The position numbers and the translations under genes were made by a program. DNA of 64,000 bases, from assembly GCF_004362015.1 (NCBI RefSeq), contig NZ_SNWW01000008.1, positions 62,001 to 126,000 of the forward strand. Direction: 5' to 3'. The DNA is from Flavobacterium chryseum. GTDB lineage: Bacteria > Bacteroidota > Bacteroidia > Flavobacteriales > Flavobacteriaceae. The notes below the pieces were generated by a model, which saw only the letters and a program-made list of their open reading frames with translations, was not told where the DNA came from and ran no database searches. Positions 39,147-47,801 of the stretch are shown in pieces. Numbering within the stretch: the stretch's first letter is position 1; the number at the start of each line of letters is the position of its first letter.

Positions 39147-41516
39147 ATGGAAAGTCTTTTACACCACGAGAGCCCTTTCGAAACAATAATCTCCTTTCAT
39201 AAATTAGTTGAGTCTTTTGAACAAATTGCTTTATCAGATGTTGACTACCGTTCTAATTATGCTAAAGCTATTTTAAAAGAAGTTGATGCTTATCCGGAAT
39301 TTAGAACTGGAATTCGCGATTATAATACGATTAAAAATAATGAGGCTTTAATCAAAAATTTAGTTGCTGATTTGTTCCCTACTGCTTTGACTCAGAACGA
39401 AATAAAAGCAATTACAATTCCTTTTCAGAATTTATCATTCAATTATACAGAACGTTTCAAGAGAATTTTACGCAATGCAGGTGATGAGTTTTATATGGAA
39501 ATTCGTGATTTTGATGATCATCAATTTTATGTAAACAATTGCTGCCTGATTTTAAGCAGTTATTACCACCAAAATATCGATTTTAATAAACCTTTCTTTT
39601 ATGATATTCCGGACGAGAATGGCGTAGAAAAGCATTATCGCATTTTATACAATGCTGATTTTATGGAAATTACTCCAACTGATCAGGCTGTACCACTTAC
39701 TCAGAACGATATTGATCTTTTGATTGATAATTACAATGATCTTGATTTATGGAAATCTAAATTTCCGCCAGGAAGCTGGATATTAAAAGGTTTCGGAATT
39801 GTTTCTTTATTTGATGCGACTACAGAAAGTGCCATTTCAAACCTAAAAAGTAATTTATTAAAACCGGATACTAAAACAGTAGCTTCTACTGATGTTATCG
39901 AGAATATTTTTAGATCTATTTTTAAAATCCCTACTTTAAAAGTTGGTTTTATAATCTATAATCCTGAGGAAGAAAAATTCATCAGGCCAGTTAAATTTGA
40001 TAATCAGCTGCAAAGTTTTTTACTTTCATCTGCTCAGGAAGTTGAATGTAAAAATGCTTTTTTTGGATGTTCGTTTGAAAATCTACTGGACAAAAAAGAA
40101 CCTTTTGTAATTTCTAATGTTCAAAAATTTATTGAAGAATCTCCAAATCCAAAACTTGGTGAACACTTATTAAAACAAGGAATTCAAAGCTGTGTTTTTG
40201 CACCGGTTATAAAAGACGGGCATTTATTGGGTGTTGTTGAATTGGTTTCTGAAAATGCACGTGAATTAAATAGTGTAAATGCCACGAAACTAGAATTGGT
40301 TCTACCGTATTTAACAGATACTATTGATCGTTATAATACAGATATGCAGCATCAGGTTGAAGCGATTATTCAACGTGAGTATACTACAATTCACCCAAGT
40401 GTTTATTGGAAATTCAAAAAAGAATCTCAAAACTATTTTCAAAATATAAGTCATACAAAAGATTATATTTTTAAGGAAATTGTCTTTAAAAATGTTTTTC
40501 CTTTATACGGACAAATTGATATTAAAGGTTCATCGGAACATAGAAATGAAACGGTAAAAATCGATTTGAAAAATCAGCTTACGGCTCTTTTACAAATTTT
40601 CGATAATCAGAAACCAAATTCTAATCTGATTCTTCTGGAGCAAAGAAAATTTGAACTGGAATCGCTTCGAAATGAATTAGATTTACCTTTAAAAGCTGAC
40701 ACTGAGCAACATATTCAGCGTTATATCGAAGAAGAAATTCATCCGATACTTAAGAACACAAAAGGCAATGCTAAAAATGAAAAATTAGAAGAATTGTACT
40801 TTGAAACGCTTGATGAAAAAACAGGAATGTTTTATCAGGAAAGAAAGAAATTTGATAATGCAATGTCGATTATCAATAAAAGGCTGGCTTCTGTTCTGGA
40901 CAGAAAGCAAATCGAAGCACAACAAATTTATCCTCATTATTACGAACGTTTTAAAACGGATGGTGTAGAGCATAATTTATACATTGGTGCTTCAATTTCG
41001 CCAACAATGCCATTTGATATTATGTATTTGCATAATTTACGCTTGTGGCAATTGCAGACTTTATGCGACATGGAGTTAGAACATCATCAGCTTAAGGAAT
41101 CTCTTCCGTACGAATTAGATGTTACTTCGCTGATTTTGGTTTTTAGTGCACCGCTTTCGATTCGTTTTAGAATGGATGAAAAACGTTTTGATGTTGACGG
41201 AACTTACAATGCAAGATATGAGGTCGTTAAAAAACGTATCGACAAATCGAACATTAAAGGAACTAATGAACGTATTACTGAAAAAGAAAAAATTACGATT
41301 GTGTATTCGCAAAACAGCGAGGAAGCAGAATATTTAAAATACATTAAATACTTACAGCATAAGAAAATTCTTGAACCGGCAATAGAACAATTTGAAGTCG
41401 AAGATCTTCAGGGAGTTTCCGGCTTACGTGCCATTCGTGTAAAAGTTATTAATAACGTTACTAATCTGGCAGTAAAAAAAATTACTTATCAGGATTTATT
41501 AGACGAGCTCAACTAA
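39147..41516 (+). CDS. Large cytoplasmic GAF domain protein
   Basis: The 789-residue protein has no signal peptide or membrane segment. A helical N-terminal region is followed by a GAF domain at about residues 250-400 (LKVGFIIYNPEEEKFIRPV, QGIQSCVFAPVIKDGHLLGVVELVSEN). Then comes a long mostly helical C-terminal part with a coiled-coil-like stretch near 540-590 and a final alpha/beta domain. No kinase, cyclase or effector domain was recognised. It might sense a small molecule through GAF and report by protein contact. It has its own promoter and a terminator built into its last codons. Confidence 0.8.
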   Translation: MESLLHHESPFETIISFHKLVESFEQIALSDVDYRSNYAKAILKEVDAYPEFRTGIRDYNTIKNNEALIKNLVADLFPTALTQNEIKAITIPFQNLSFNYTERFKRILRNAGDEFYMEIRDFDDHQFYVNNCCLILSSYYHQNIDFNKPFFYDIPDENGVEKHYRILYNADFMEITPTDQAVPLTQNDIDLLIDNYNDLDLWKSKFPPGSWILKGFGIVSLFDATTESAISNLKSNLLKPDTKTVASTDVIENIFRSIFKIPTLKVGFIIYNPEEEKFIRPVKFDNQLQSFLLSSAQEVECKNAFFGCSFENLLDKKEPFVISNVQKFIEESPNPKLGEHLLKQGIQSCVFAPVIKDGHLLGVVELVSENARELNSVNATKLELVLPYLTDTIDRYNTDMQHQVEAIIQREYTTIHPSVYWKFKKESQNYFQNISHTKDYIFKEIVFKNVFPLYGQIDIKGSSEHRNETVKIDLKNQLTALLQIFDNQKPNSNLILLEQRKFELESLRNELDLPLKADTEQHIQRYIEEEIHPILKNTKGNAKNEKLEELYFETLDEKTGMFYQERKKFDNAMSIINKRLASVLDRKQIEAQQIYPHYYERFKTDGVEHNLYIGASISPTMPFDIMYLHNLRLWQLQTLCDMELEHHQLKESLPYELDVTSLILVFSAPLSIRFRMDEKRFDVDGTYNARYEVVKKRIDKSNIKGTNERITEKEKITIVYSQNSEEAEYLKYIKYLQHKKILEPAIEQFEVEDLQGVSGLRAIRVKVINNVTNLAVKKITYQDLLDELN

Positions 41517-41533
41517 TTAGTTGAGCTTTTTTT
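41506..41533 (+). terminator. Terminator overlapping the stop codon
   Basis: AGCTCAACTAATTAGTTGAGCT (41506-41527) is a perfect 22-base palindrome followed by T residues. The TAA stop (41514-41516) lies in the left arm, so the last codons double as the terminator stem. Confidence 0.9.
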
Positions 41534-41558
41534 CTAAGCTTTAAGGAACACAGATGAA

Positions 41559-41668
41559 ACTGATTCGCTATCGCGAAAACGCGGATAAGGACGGATTTCT
41601 AATTTTCAAAATAAATAGAAAAACTTTTCAATTTGTGTTCATCCGCGTCTTCGCGATAGCGAATCAGT
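41559..41668. repeat. Inverted repeat, 28-base arms
   Basis: ACTGATTCGCTATCGCGAAA... (41559-41586) pairs with 41641-41668 at 27 of 28 positions, loop 54 bases. The arms contain the smaller palindrome TTCGCTATCGCGAA-like sequence. It lies between two convergent genes. Confidence 0.88.
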
Positions 41669-41699
41669 ATAATCAGCGTCTAAAATTATGCATCTGAAT

Positions 41700-42878
41700 T
41701 TAAATCGATTTGAAGGCAATAATAAATGCTACAACAGTTACGATTATTCCAATCATAAATAGGTTATAAGCTATTCGCAGTAAATTATATTTTCGTTGTA
41801 AAACCAATCCCAGATAATATAAGTCTTTAATCATAGTCGAGTACAAATAATCGCGATCTTTCATCATTTCGTTCATTGCCCAATCATATTCTTCTAAAGG
41901 CATTTTGTAGAAATTTCCAAAGAATAACAAATTGATCTTTTTATTTTCTATATCTTCTCGTGTAAAAGTGCCTGTTGTAACTTTTGGCCGCGTAGAAAGA
42001 ATAGCAAAAATAATCGTCGTTACGCTTGACATCAACATTATAAATGTCGGAATTACTAAATGCGCATTTTTTGGACTGTCTAATTTTGGAATAATAGATG
42101 AAAGTGCAATCGAAATAATAATGGCATTTACAGACAATAAAATATTCGCTTTACTATCAGCGATTCCGCTTAAGCGCGTATGATTTCCTAAAGTTACACG
42201 AAATAAAGTATCGACACCTCGATCCGGTTTTTCAACTTTATTATTCTTTTTATCTTCAGCTTCAATTTTTTTAGCTGCTTTTTTTTCTTGATTATCAATT
42301 TTCTTTTGCACAAGAAGTAAGTTTTTTTCTTTTAAAGGCTGCCATTTTTTCAAGGCATAATTAGTGTAGAAACGATGCTTGTTTAATAAAAAATTTAGAT
42401 TCTCCTTAGTCCACTCTGCATTCGAAAAATTAATATTCCAGGTGTTTTTCAGTTCAAGTCGCAGCAATTCGCAAGTTGTGAAGTATTCAGGTCCAACTAA
42501 ATGCGCAAAATCTGCATCTTTAATTATTTTTTCCAAATGCGTTTTTGGTACATATTCCTTAACAGTCGCCAAAATCAGATTAGACACATTTGCTATAAAT
42601 TCATCTGATTGACCATTTTCTTTTAAAAACTTTGCAGCAATTTTTACGCTTTCTTCTTCATGATTTTCATAGCCTTCAATATATCCTGTATCATGAAACC
42701 AGGCGGCTATTAAAAGTATCTCTTTTTCGTCTTTTTCAACATCTTCTTTCTTAGACAGCACTTTTACTGCATTTACTACGGTTAAAGTATGGTTAAAATT
42801 ATGGTAAGAATATAAATTAGAAAGTTTATCTTTGAGTAAATTACTGACGAAATCTTCTGATTGTTCTATTAGATTCAT
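41700..42878 (-). CDS. HD phosphohydrolase fused to Pycsar-effector-like membrane domain
   Basis: The 392-residue protein has two modules. Residues 1-180 form an HD domain: His26/His30 in YHNFNH, the HD pair at 62-63 in AWFHDTGYIEGY, His73, and Asp121/123 in KDADFAH. After a charged linker (190-220, Lys/Glu-rich) residues 225-392 resemble the PycTM/DUF5706 domain. GIADSKANILLSVNAIIISI carries the DxKA pattern and first helix, with further helices about 275-294 and 370-390. PycTM proteins are cyclic-nucleotide-triggered membrane effectors; HD domains hydrolyse phosphoesters or nucleotides. No cyclase gene is adjacent. It is divergent from the phosphoesterase gene, only 29 bases away. Confidence 0.85.
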   Translation of the reverse strand: MNLIEQSEDFVSNLLKDKLSNLYSYHNFNHTLTVVNAVKVLSKKEDVEKDEKEILLIAAWFHDTGYIEGYENHEEESVKIAAKFLKENGQSDEFIANVSNLILATVKEYVPKTHLEKIIKDADFAHLVGPEYFTTCELLRLELKNTWNINFSNAEWTKENLNFLLNKHRFYTNYALKKWQPLKEKNLLLVQKKIDNQEKKAAKKIEAEDKKNNKVEKPDRGVDTLFRVTLGNHTRLSGIADSKANILLSVNAIIISIALSSIIPKLDSPKNAHLVIPTFIMLMSSVTTIIFAILSTRPKVTTGTFTREDIENKKINLLFFGNFYKMPLEEYDWAMNEMMKDRDYLYSTMIKDLYYLGLVLQRKYNLLRIAYNLFMIGIIVTVVAFIIAFKSI

Positions 42879-42907
42879 GGAGAATATTTTTATAATACCA
42901 CTAAAAT

Positions 42908-45900
42908 ATGAAATTGTTTTTGGATAACCATTTTATTACTAAGATTAAAAATTATTCTTTAGTAATTACATTGTCTTTACTAAGTTCGTGCGCAACGCAC
43001 AAGGCGCAGTATGGAAAAAACGTTAGTGCTAACGAGACGGATAACGCAACAGACTCTATTAAAATTGCCCATACTATTTATTTAGTTGGTGATGCCGGAA
43101 ATGCTGATCAGGAACAAGCACAACAGACTCTTGAATTATTGCATACAAAGCTAAAAAAATCGAATAAGAAAGCAACCTTATTATTTTTAGGTGATAACAT
43201 ATATCCAAAAGGGTTTCCGAGCAATAACGATGCTGCTGAAAAGGATTTAGCAGAAACAAAACTGACAAACCAATTAAAACTAACCAAAGGATTTAAAGGG
43301 AAAACGATATTTATTCCCGGAAATCACGATTGGTATAGCGGCATTAAAGGTCTTGAGCTTCAGTCTGATTTTGTTACTAAATATCTTAATGACAAAAAAG
43401 CGTTTATGCCAAGAAAAGGCTGTCCTATTGAAGATGTGAAGATTGACAGCACTTCGACTTTAATTACTATTGACAGCGAATGGTTTCTTGAAGAATGGGA
43501 TAACCACCCAACCATAAACGATAATTGCGACATTAAAACGAGAGAAGATTTTTTTGATGAATTAGAAAATCTTCTAACTAAAAATCAGGAAAAAACGGTT
43601 GTTGTTGCCATTCACCATCCTTTGTTGAGCAACGGAACACATGGCGGACAATTTTCTTTAGAAAAACAATTATTCCCTTTAGAGAATAAAATCCCGCTTC
43701 CTGTTATTGGTTCTTTTATCAACTTAATCAGAAAAACATCCGGAATAAATTCGCAGGATATTCAGAACAAACAATATACAATTTACGTCAAGCGGATAAA
43801 GACACTTTTGCAGGGTCAGAAAAATGTTATTGTTGTTTCAGGGCACGATCACAATCTGCAATACGTTAACAAAGAAAACATCAAACAAATTATTAGCGGT
43901 GCGGGTTCTAAGTCTGAAGCGACAAGAGCTATAAACCCAACTGAATTTTCATACGGCGGAAATGGCTACGCAACGCTTACCTTATTTAAAAGTGGTGATG
44001 CAAAAGTGACCTTTTTTGGAAATGAGAATAATAAAGAGAAAATGCTTTTTGAGCAGGAAATTATAAAAGCAAAAGAAATCAACTGGGCTGCAACTGTAGA
44101 CAATAAATTTCCGGCAACGGTTACAACTTCTATCTATTCTAAAAAAATGACCGATAAAAGTTTGTTTCATAAATTCTTGTTCGGTCAACATTATAGAAAA
44201 TACTACAGTTTACCTATTACTGCAAAAACAGCAACTTTAGATACTTTAATGGGCGGTTTAAAGCCTATTCGTGAAGGCGGAGGACATCAATCTGTTTCAT
44301 TAAGAATGTCTGACTCTAAAGGAAGAGAGTATGTATTGCGCGCCATGAAAAAAAGTGCTACCGTATTTTTACAGTCGGTTGCTTTTAAAGATCAATACAT
44401 TGTAAATGAATTTGAAGATACGTATACAGAAAATTTCTTATTAGATTTTTACACGACATCTCATCCGTATGCACCTTTCGTAATTGGCGATATGGCTGAT
44501 CAATTAGGTATTTCACACACCAATCCGGTTTTGTATTATATTCCGAAACAAAATGGTTTAAAAGAATTTAATTCCAATTTTGGAGATGAATTGTATATGG
44601 TGGAAGAAAGACCTGCTGAAAATCATTTAGATGCTAAAAACTTCGGAAAACCAAGTAATATTATCAGTACAGAAGATATGATGGCCAATCTTCATAAAGA
44701 TGAAAAATATTCGGTTGATGAAAAAGAATATATAAAAGCCCGTTTGTTTGATATGCTGATTGGCGATTGGGACAGACACAGTGATCAATGGCGTTGGGGC
44801 GAATATAAAAAAGGAGATAAAGTAACCTATAAACCTATTCCGCGCGACCGTGATCAGGCTTTTGTCAAATACGACGGAGCTTTGCTTTCGATCTTGATGA
44901 ATATTCCTGCACTACGTCATATGCGCAGTTTTAAAAATAAAATTGATAACGTAAAATGGCTGAGCAGAGAACCTTACCCTATGGATTTGGCTTTCTTAAA
45001 AACAGCTGATGAAAAAGACTGGCTTGAACAGGCTAAATTTATTCAGGAAAATTTATCAGACAGTGATCTTGATAATGCCTTTAAAAATATGCCTAAAGAA
45101 GTTCAGGACGGAACGATTGAAGACATTAAACGAAAATTAAAAAACAGAAAAAAAGATCTTCAAAAATATGCTTCTGAGTATTCTGATGTTTTAAGTCGTA
45201 CGGTTATGATTGCCGGAACAGATAAAAAAGACAAATTTGTTTTGAATCATAATGCTAAAAAAAGTATTGAGATTCAGGTTTACAGAATTAAAAAAGAAGG
45301 TGACGAATTAGTTTACACCAAAACAGTAACAGATGCTAAAACGAAAAATCTTTGGATATACGGATTAGATGATGCCGATGTTTTTGAAGTTACAGGAGAT
45401 CAGAAATCAAAAATAAAAATCCGTTTAATTGGAGGTCAGAACAATGACACTTACAATATTGAAAACGGAAAAAAAGTTATTGTTTACGATTTCAAATCTA
45501 AGGAAAACACGTATAATCTGGATTCTAAAACGCAAACGCAACTTACAGATGATTATGATGTTAATTTATACAATTACGAAAAACCAAAATACAATGTAGT
45601 TTCCGGTCTTCCAAATATTGGTTTCAATCCGGATGATGGTGTAAAAGTTGGTATTAATTTAAATTATACCGTTAATAATTTCAAGCAAAATCCTTATACG
45701 CAAAGACACGTTATAAATGCTTTCTATTATTTTGCAACGGGCGGTTTAGAATTTAACTATGTAGCGCATTTTCCGGGATTATTAGGCAAATGGGTTATTG
45801 ATGTTGAATCGCTTTACACAACTCCAAATTTTGCTATGAATTATTTTGGTTACGGAAATGAATCACAATATGATGATGACGTAAGTATGGATTATAACCG

Positions 45901-46636
45901 TGTTCGTATTCGTAAATTTAACGCTTCAGCTGCCGTCAGACATGTTGGCCGTTATGGAAGTGAATTTAGCGTACAGCCGATTTTTCAGAGAATGAAAGTT
46001 GAGGAAACTGAAAACAGATTTATCGACACGCCAAATATTATAAATCCAAATGTTTTTGATACTCAAAACTATGGTGGTTTAAAAGTGAAATATCTCTTTA
46101 AAAATGCTGATTTTGCTGCAAAACCAACTTTAGGAATGGCTTTTATGATTGCGGCAACATGGACAACAAATTTGAATGACACTAAGAAAAATTTTCCAAC
46201 GCTGGAAAGTGTTTTAGGATTCACACATAAACTTGATCACAACGGCAAATTAGTTTTAGCTACTTATATTAAAGGAAAAGCTATTTTGAATAATAACTAT
46301 GAATTTTATCAAGGTGCCGTTTTAGGTGGCGATACTGATTTACGTGGTTATAGAAATGAGCGCTTTTTAGGAAGTTCTTACTTTTCGCAAAGCTCTGACT
46401 TAAGATTTAGTATTGGAAAAATTCGTCGCACAATTGCTCCGTTTACATACGGAATATTGGGTGGTTTCGATTACGGAAGAATTTGGCTTGATGGTGAAGA
46501 TTCCAGAAAATGGCACCAGGATTATGGCGGCGGACTTTGGTTGAATGCCATCAATATTATCACAGCAAGAATCTCCTATTTTAAATCTCCCGATGAAGTG
46601 GGAAGAGTTATTTTTGGAGCGGCATATAGCTTTTAG
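42908..46636 (+). CDS. Lipoprotein: metallophosphoesterase fused to outer membrane barrel
   Basis: The 1242-residue product has a lipoprotein signal with lipobox LLSSC (Cys28). A calcineurin-like phosphoesterase domain spans about 50-370 with all metal motifs: LVGDAGNAD, LGDNIYP, PGNHDWY, IHHPLLSNG and SGHDHNLQY. A middle region of about 420-830 has GDWDRHSDQWRW and PRDRDQAF, which recall a kinase-like or CotH-like phosphotransfer signature (inference). The C-terminus from about 880 is a beta-barrel of the surface antigen/Omp85 type ending in GAAYSF. It is presumably outer-membrane bound with the enzyme in the periplasm or outside. The substrate is unknown. Confidence 0.88.
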   Translation: MKLFLDNHFITKIKNYSLVITLSLLSSCATHKAQYGKNVSANETDNATDSIKIAHTIYLVGDAGNADQEQAQQTLELLHTKLKKSNKKATLLFLGDNIYPKGFPSNNDAAEKDLAETKLTNQLKLTKGFKGKTIFIPGNHDWYSGIKGLELQSDFVTKYLNDKKAFMPRKGCPIEDVKIDSTSTLITIDSEWFLEEWDNHPTINDNCDIKTREDFFDELENLLTKNQEKTVVVAIHHPLLSNGTHGGQFSLEKQLFPLENKIPLPVIGSFINLIRKTSGINSQDIQNKQYTIYVKRIKTLLQGQKNVIVVSGHDHNLQYVNKENIKQIISGAGSKSEATRAINPTEFSYGGNGYATLTLFKSGDAKVTFFGNENNKEKMLFEQEIIKAKEINWAATVDNKFPATVTTSIYSKKMTDKSLFHKFLFGQHYRKYYSLPITAKTATLDTLMGGLKPIREGGGHQSVSLRMSDSKGREYVLRAMKKSATVFLQSVAFKDQYIVNEFEDTYTENFLLDFYTTSHPYAPFVIGDMADQLGISHTNPVLYYIPKQNGLKEFNSNFGDELYMVEERPAENHLDAKNFGKPSNIISTEDMMANLHKDEKYSVDEKEYIKARLFDMLIGDWDRHSDQWRWGEYKKGDKVTYKPIPRDRDQAFVKYDGALLSILMNIPALRHMRSFKNKIDNVKWLSREPYPMDLAFLKTADEKDWLEQAKFIQENLSDSDLDNAFKNMPKEVQDGTIEDIKRKLKNRKKDLQKYASEYSDVLSRTVMIAGTDKKDKFVLNHNAKKSIEIQVYRIKKEGDELVYTKTVTDAKTKNLWIYGLDDADVFEVTGDQKSKIKIRLIGGQNNDTYNIENGKKVIVYDFKSKENTYNLDSKTQTQLTDDYDVNLYNYEKPKYNVVSGLPNIGFNPDDGVKVGINLNYTVNNFKQNPYTQRHVINAFYYFATGGLEFNYVAHFPGLLGKWVIDVESLYTTPNFAMNYFGYGNESQYDDDVSMDYNRVRIRKFNASAAVRHVGRYGSEFSVQPIFQRMKVEETENRFIDTPNIINPNVFDTQNYGGLKVKYLFKNADFAAKPTLGMAFMIAATWTTNLNDTKKNFPTLESVLGFTHKLDHNGKLVLATYIKGKAILNNNYEFYQGAVLGGDTDLRGYRNERFLGSSYFSQSSDLRFSIGKIRRTIAPFTYGILGGFDYGRIWLDGEDSRKWHQDYGGGLWLNAINIITARISYFKSPDEVGRVIFGAAYSF

Positions 46637-46720
46637 GGAAGGTTCTGAGGTTCTTAGTTGCTAAGGTTCTAAGGTTTTTCTTAGGTTCAAAGCTGCAGAG
46701 GTTCAGAAGTGCAAAGGTTT

Positions 46721-46794
46721 TTAGCCACGAATTGCACAAATTTTCACGAATTATAATTTAAGAATTCGTGAAAATTTGTGCAATTCGTGGCTAA
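46721..46794. repeat. Perfect 32-bp inverted repeat within a composite repeat
   Basis: The arm TTAGCCACGAATTGCACAAA... (46721-46752) is repeated exactly as its complement at 46763-46794, loop 10 bases. It is flanked by CTTAGTTGCTAAGG / CCTTAGTACCTTAG words (46643-46715 and 46800-46840), themselves roughly inverted. The element fills the gap between convergent genes and would form a very stable hairpin. Confidence 0.92.
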
Positions 46795-46845
46795 CTTTTT
46801 TAAGCTTAGAACCTTAGTACCTTAGCCTCTTAGAAGCTTAAAAAA

Positions 46846-47706
46846 TTACTTTAACTTAAACTCATACATCTTACCCCCCACTTTGTTTGTTTTTTCGTCG
46901 GCGATGAATAGAGTATTATTGTCTTTAAAAACTATGGCTTCTTTTTGAGAAAAGTTGTTTAGTTTTATTTCTGTTTGGGTTCCTTTGTGAAATAAATCTC
47001 CTTTGAAATTTTTAAACAAAACTATTTTATCGTGGCTTAACACAACTACTTTTTTTCCATCGGGACTAATTGTAGCACTTGTTAAAACACAATGATTGTA
47101 ATTGTCACAAGTTTTAAACTCTCCTATTTTAACTGCTTTTTGAGTTCCCTTCGCATTTTTAATTTTGTAGATAAAAGCAGTTCCGTCAAAGTTTTTGCTT
47201 CGGTTTTTGGTGAAAAGATAAAAATAACCTCCTTGTTCAAAAAAACCTTCAACATCATAAAACATTTCTTTTTTCTTTGGAGGAAATGCCGTCTGTTCCG
47301 GGTATGAAAACGAAACTTTATATTCGGCGGAAGCAACATCTTTATTCAACTGATTTTTGGCCACTTTATAAATGCACAAATCTCTTCGTTCGTTGTCGTT
47401 ATTTCCAAAATCACCAATATAAATATTCCCGTTTTTGTCTTTGGTAATATCTTCCCAATCAACATTTGCAGCATTGCTAACTGTTATGGTTTTAGCTAAT
47501 TTCCCATCTGAATTAAGGGCATAAATTGCATTTTTGTTGCCGCTGTCTTCGATTGTATAAATCAAATGAGTTTCTGGAAAATAAGCTATTCCCGAGACTT
47601 CCTTCAACTTTTTTGGCAGAGAATAAAGTTCTTTTAAATCATCATTTGATTGTTGCTGGCAAGCTAATAAAGCAATAGAAGTTGCTACTAAAAAAGACTT
47701 TTTCAT
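46846..47706 (-). CDS. SdiA-regulated-like lipoprotein (beta-propeller)
   Basis: The 286-residue product has a lipoprotein signal (FLVATSIALLACQQ, Cys16). The mature part starts with SLPKKLKEVSGIAYFPETHLIYTIEDSGN. It continues with repeats such as DWEDITKDKNGNIYIGDFGNN and VEGFFEQGGYFYLFTKNRS, typical of SdiA-regulated or phytase-like six-bladed propellers. Acidic DxNG turns could bind calcium. No catalytic residues are certain. It lies on the minus strand between repeats and is not in an evident operon. Confidence 0.82.
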   Translation of the reverse strand: MKKSFLVATSIALLACQQQSNDDLKELYSLPKKLKEVSGIAYFPETHLIYTIEDSGNKNAIYALNSDGKLAKTITVSNAANVDWEDITKDKNGNIYIGDFGNNDNERRDLCIYKVAKNQLNKDVASAEYKVSFSYPEQTAFPPKKKEMFYDVEGFFEQGGYFYLFTKNRSKNFDGTAFIYKIKNAKGTQKAVKIGEFKTCDNYNHCVLTSATISPDGKKVVVLSHDKIVLFKNFKGDLFHKGTQTEIKLNNFSQKEAIVFKDNNTLFIADEKTNKVGGKMYEFKLK

Positions 47707-47725
47707 AAAATTATATTTTTTTTTA

Positions 47726-47794
47726 AAACCATATAAGTCACATAAGTTAATTTAAGAAGTTTGACTTTATGAACTTATATCACTTATATGGTTT
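47726..47794. repeat. Inverted repeat, 23-base arms
   Basis: AAACCATATAAGTCACATAAGTT-type arm (47726-47748) pairs with 47772-47794 apart from two or three mismatches. It lies between two minus-strand genes and may end transcription of the kinase-like gene. Confidence 0.75.
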
Positions 47795-47801
47795 AACTCT
47801 T

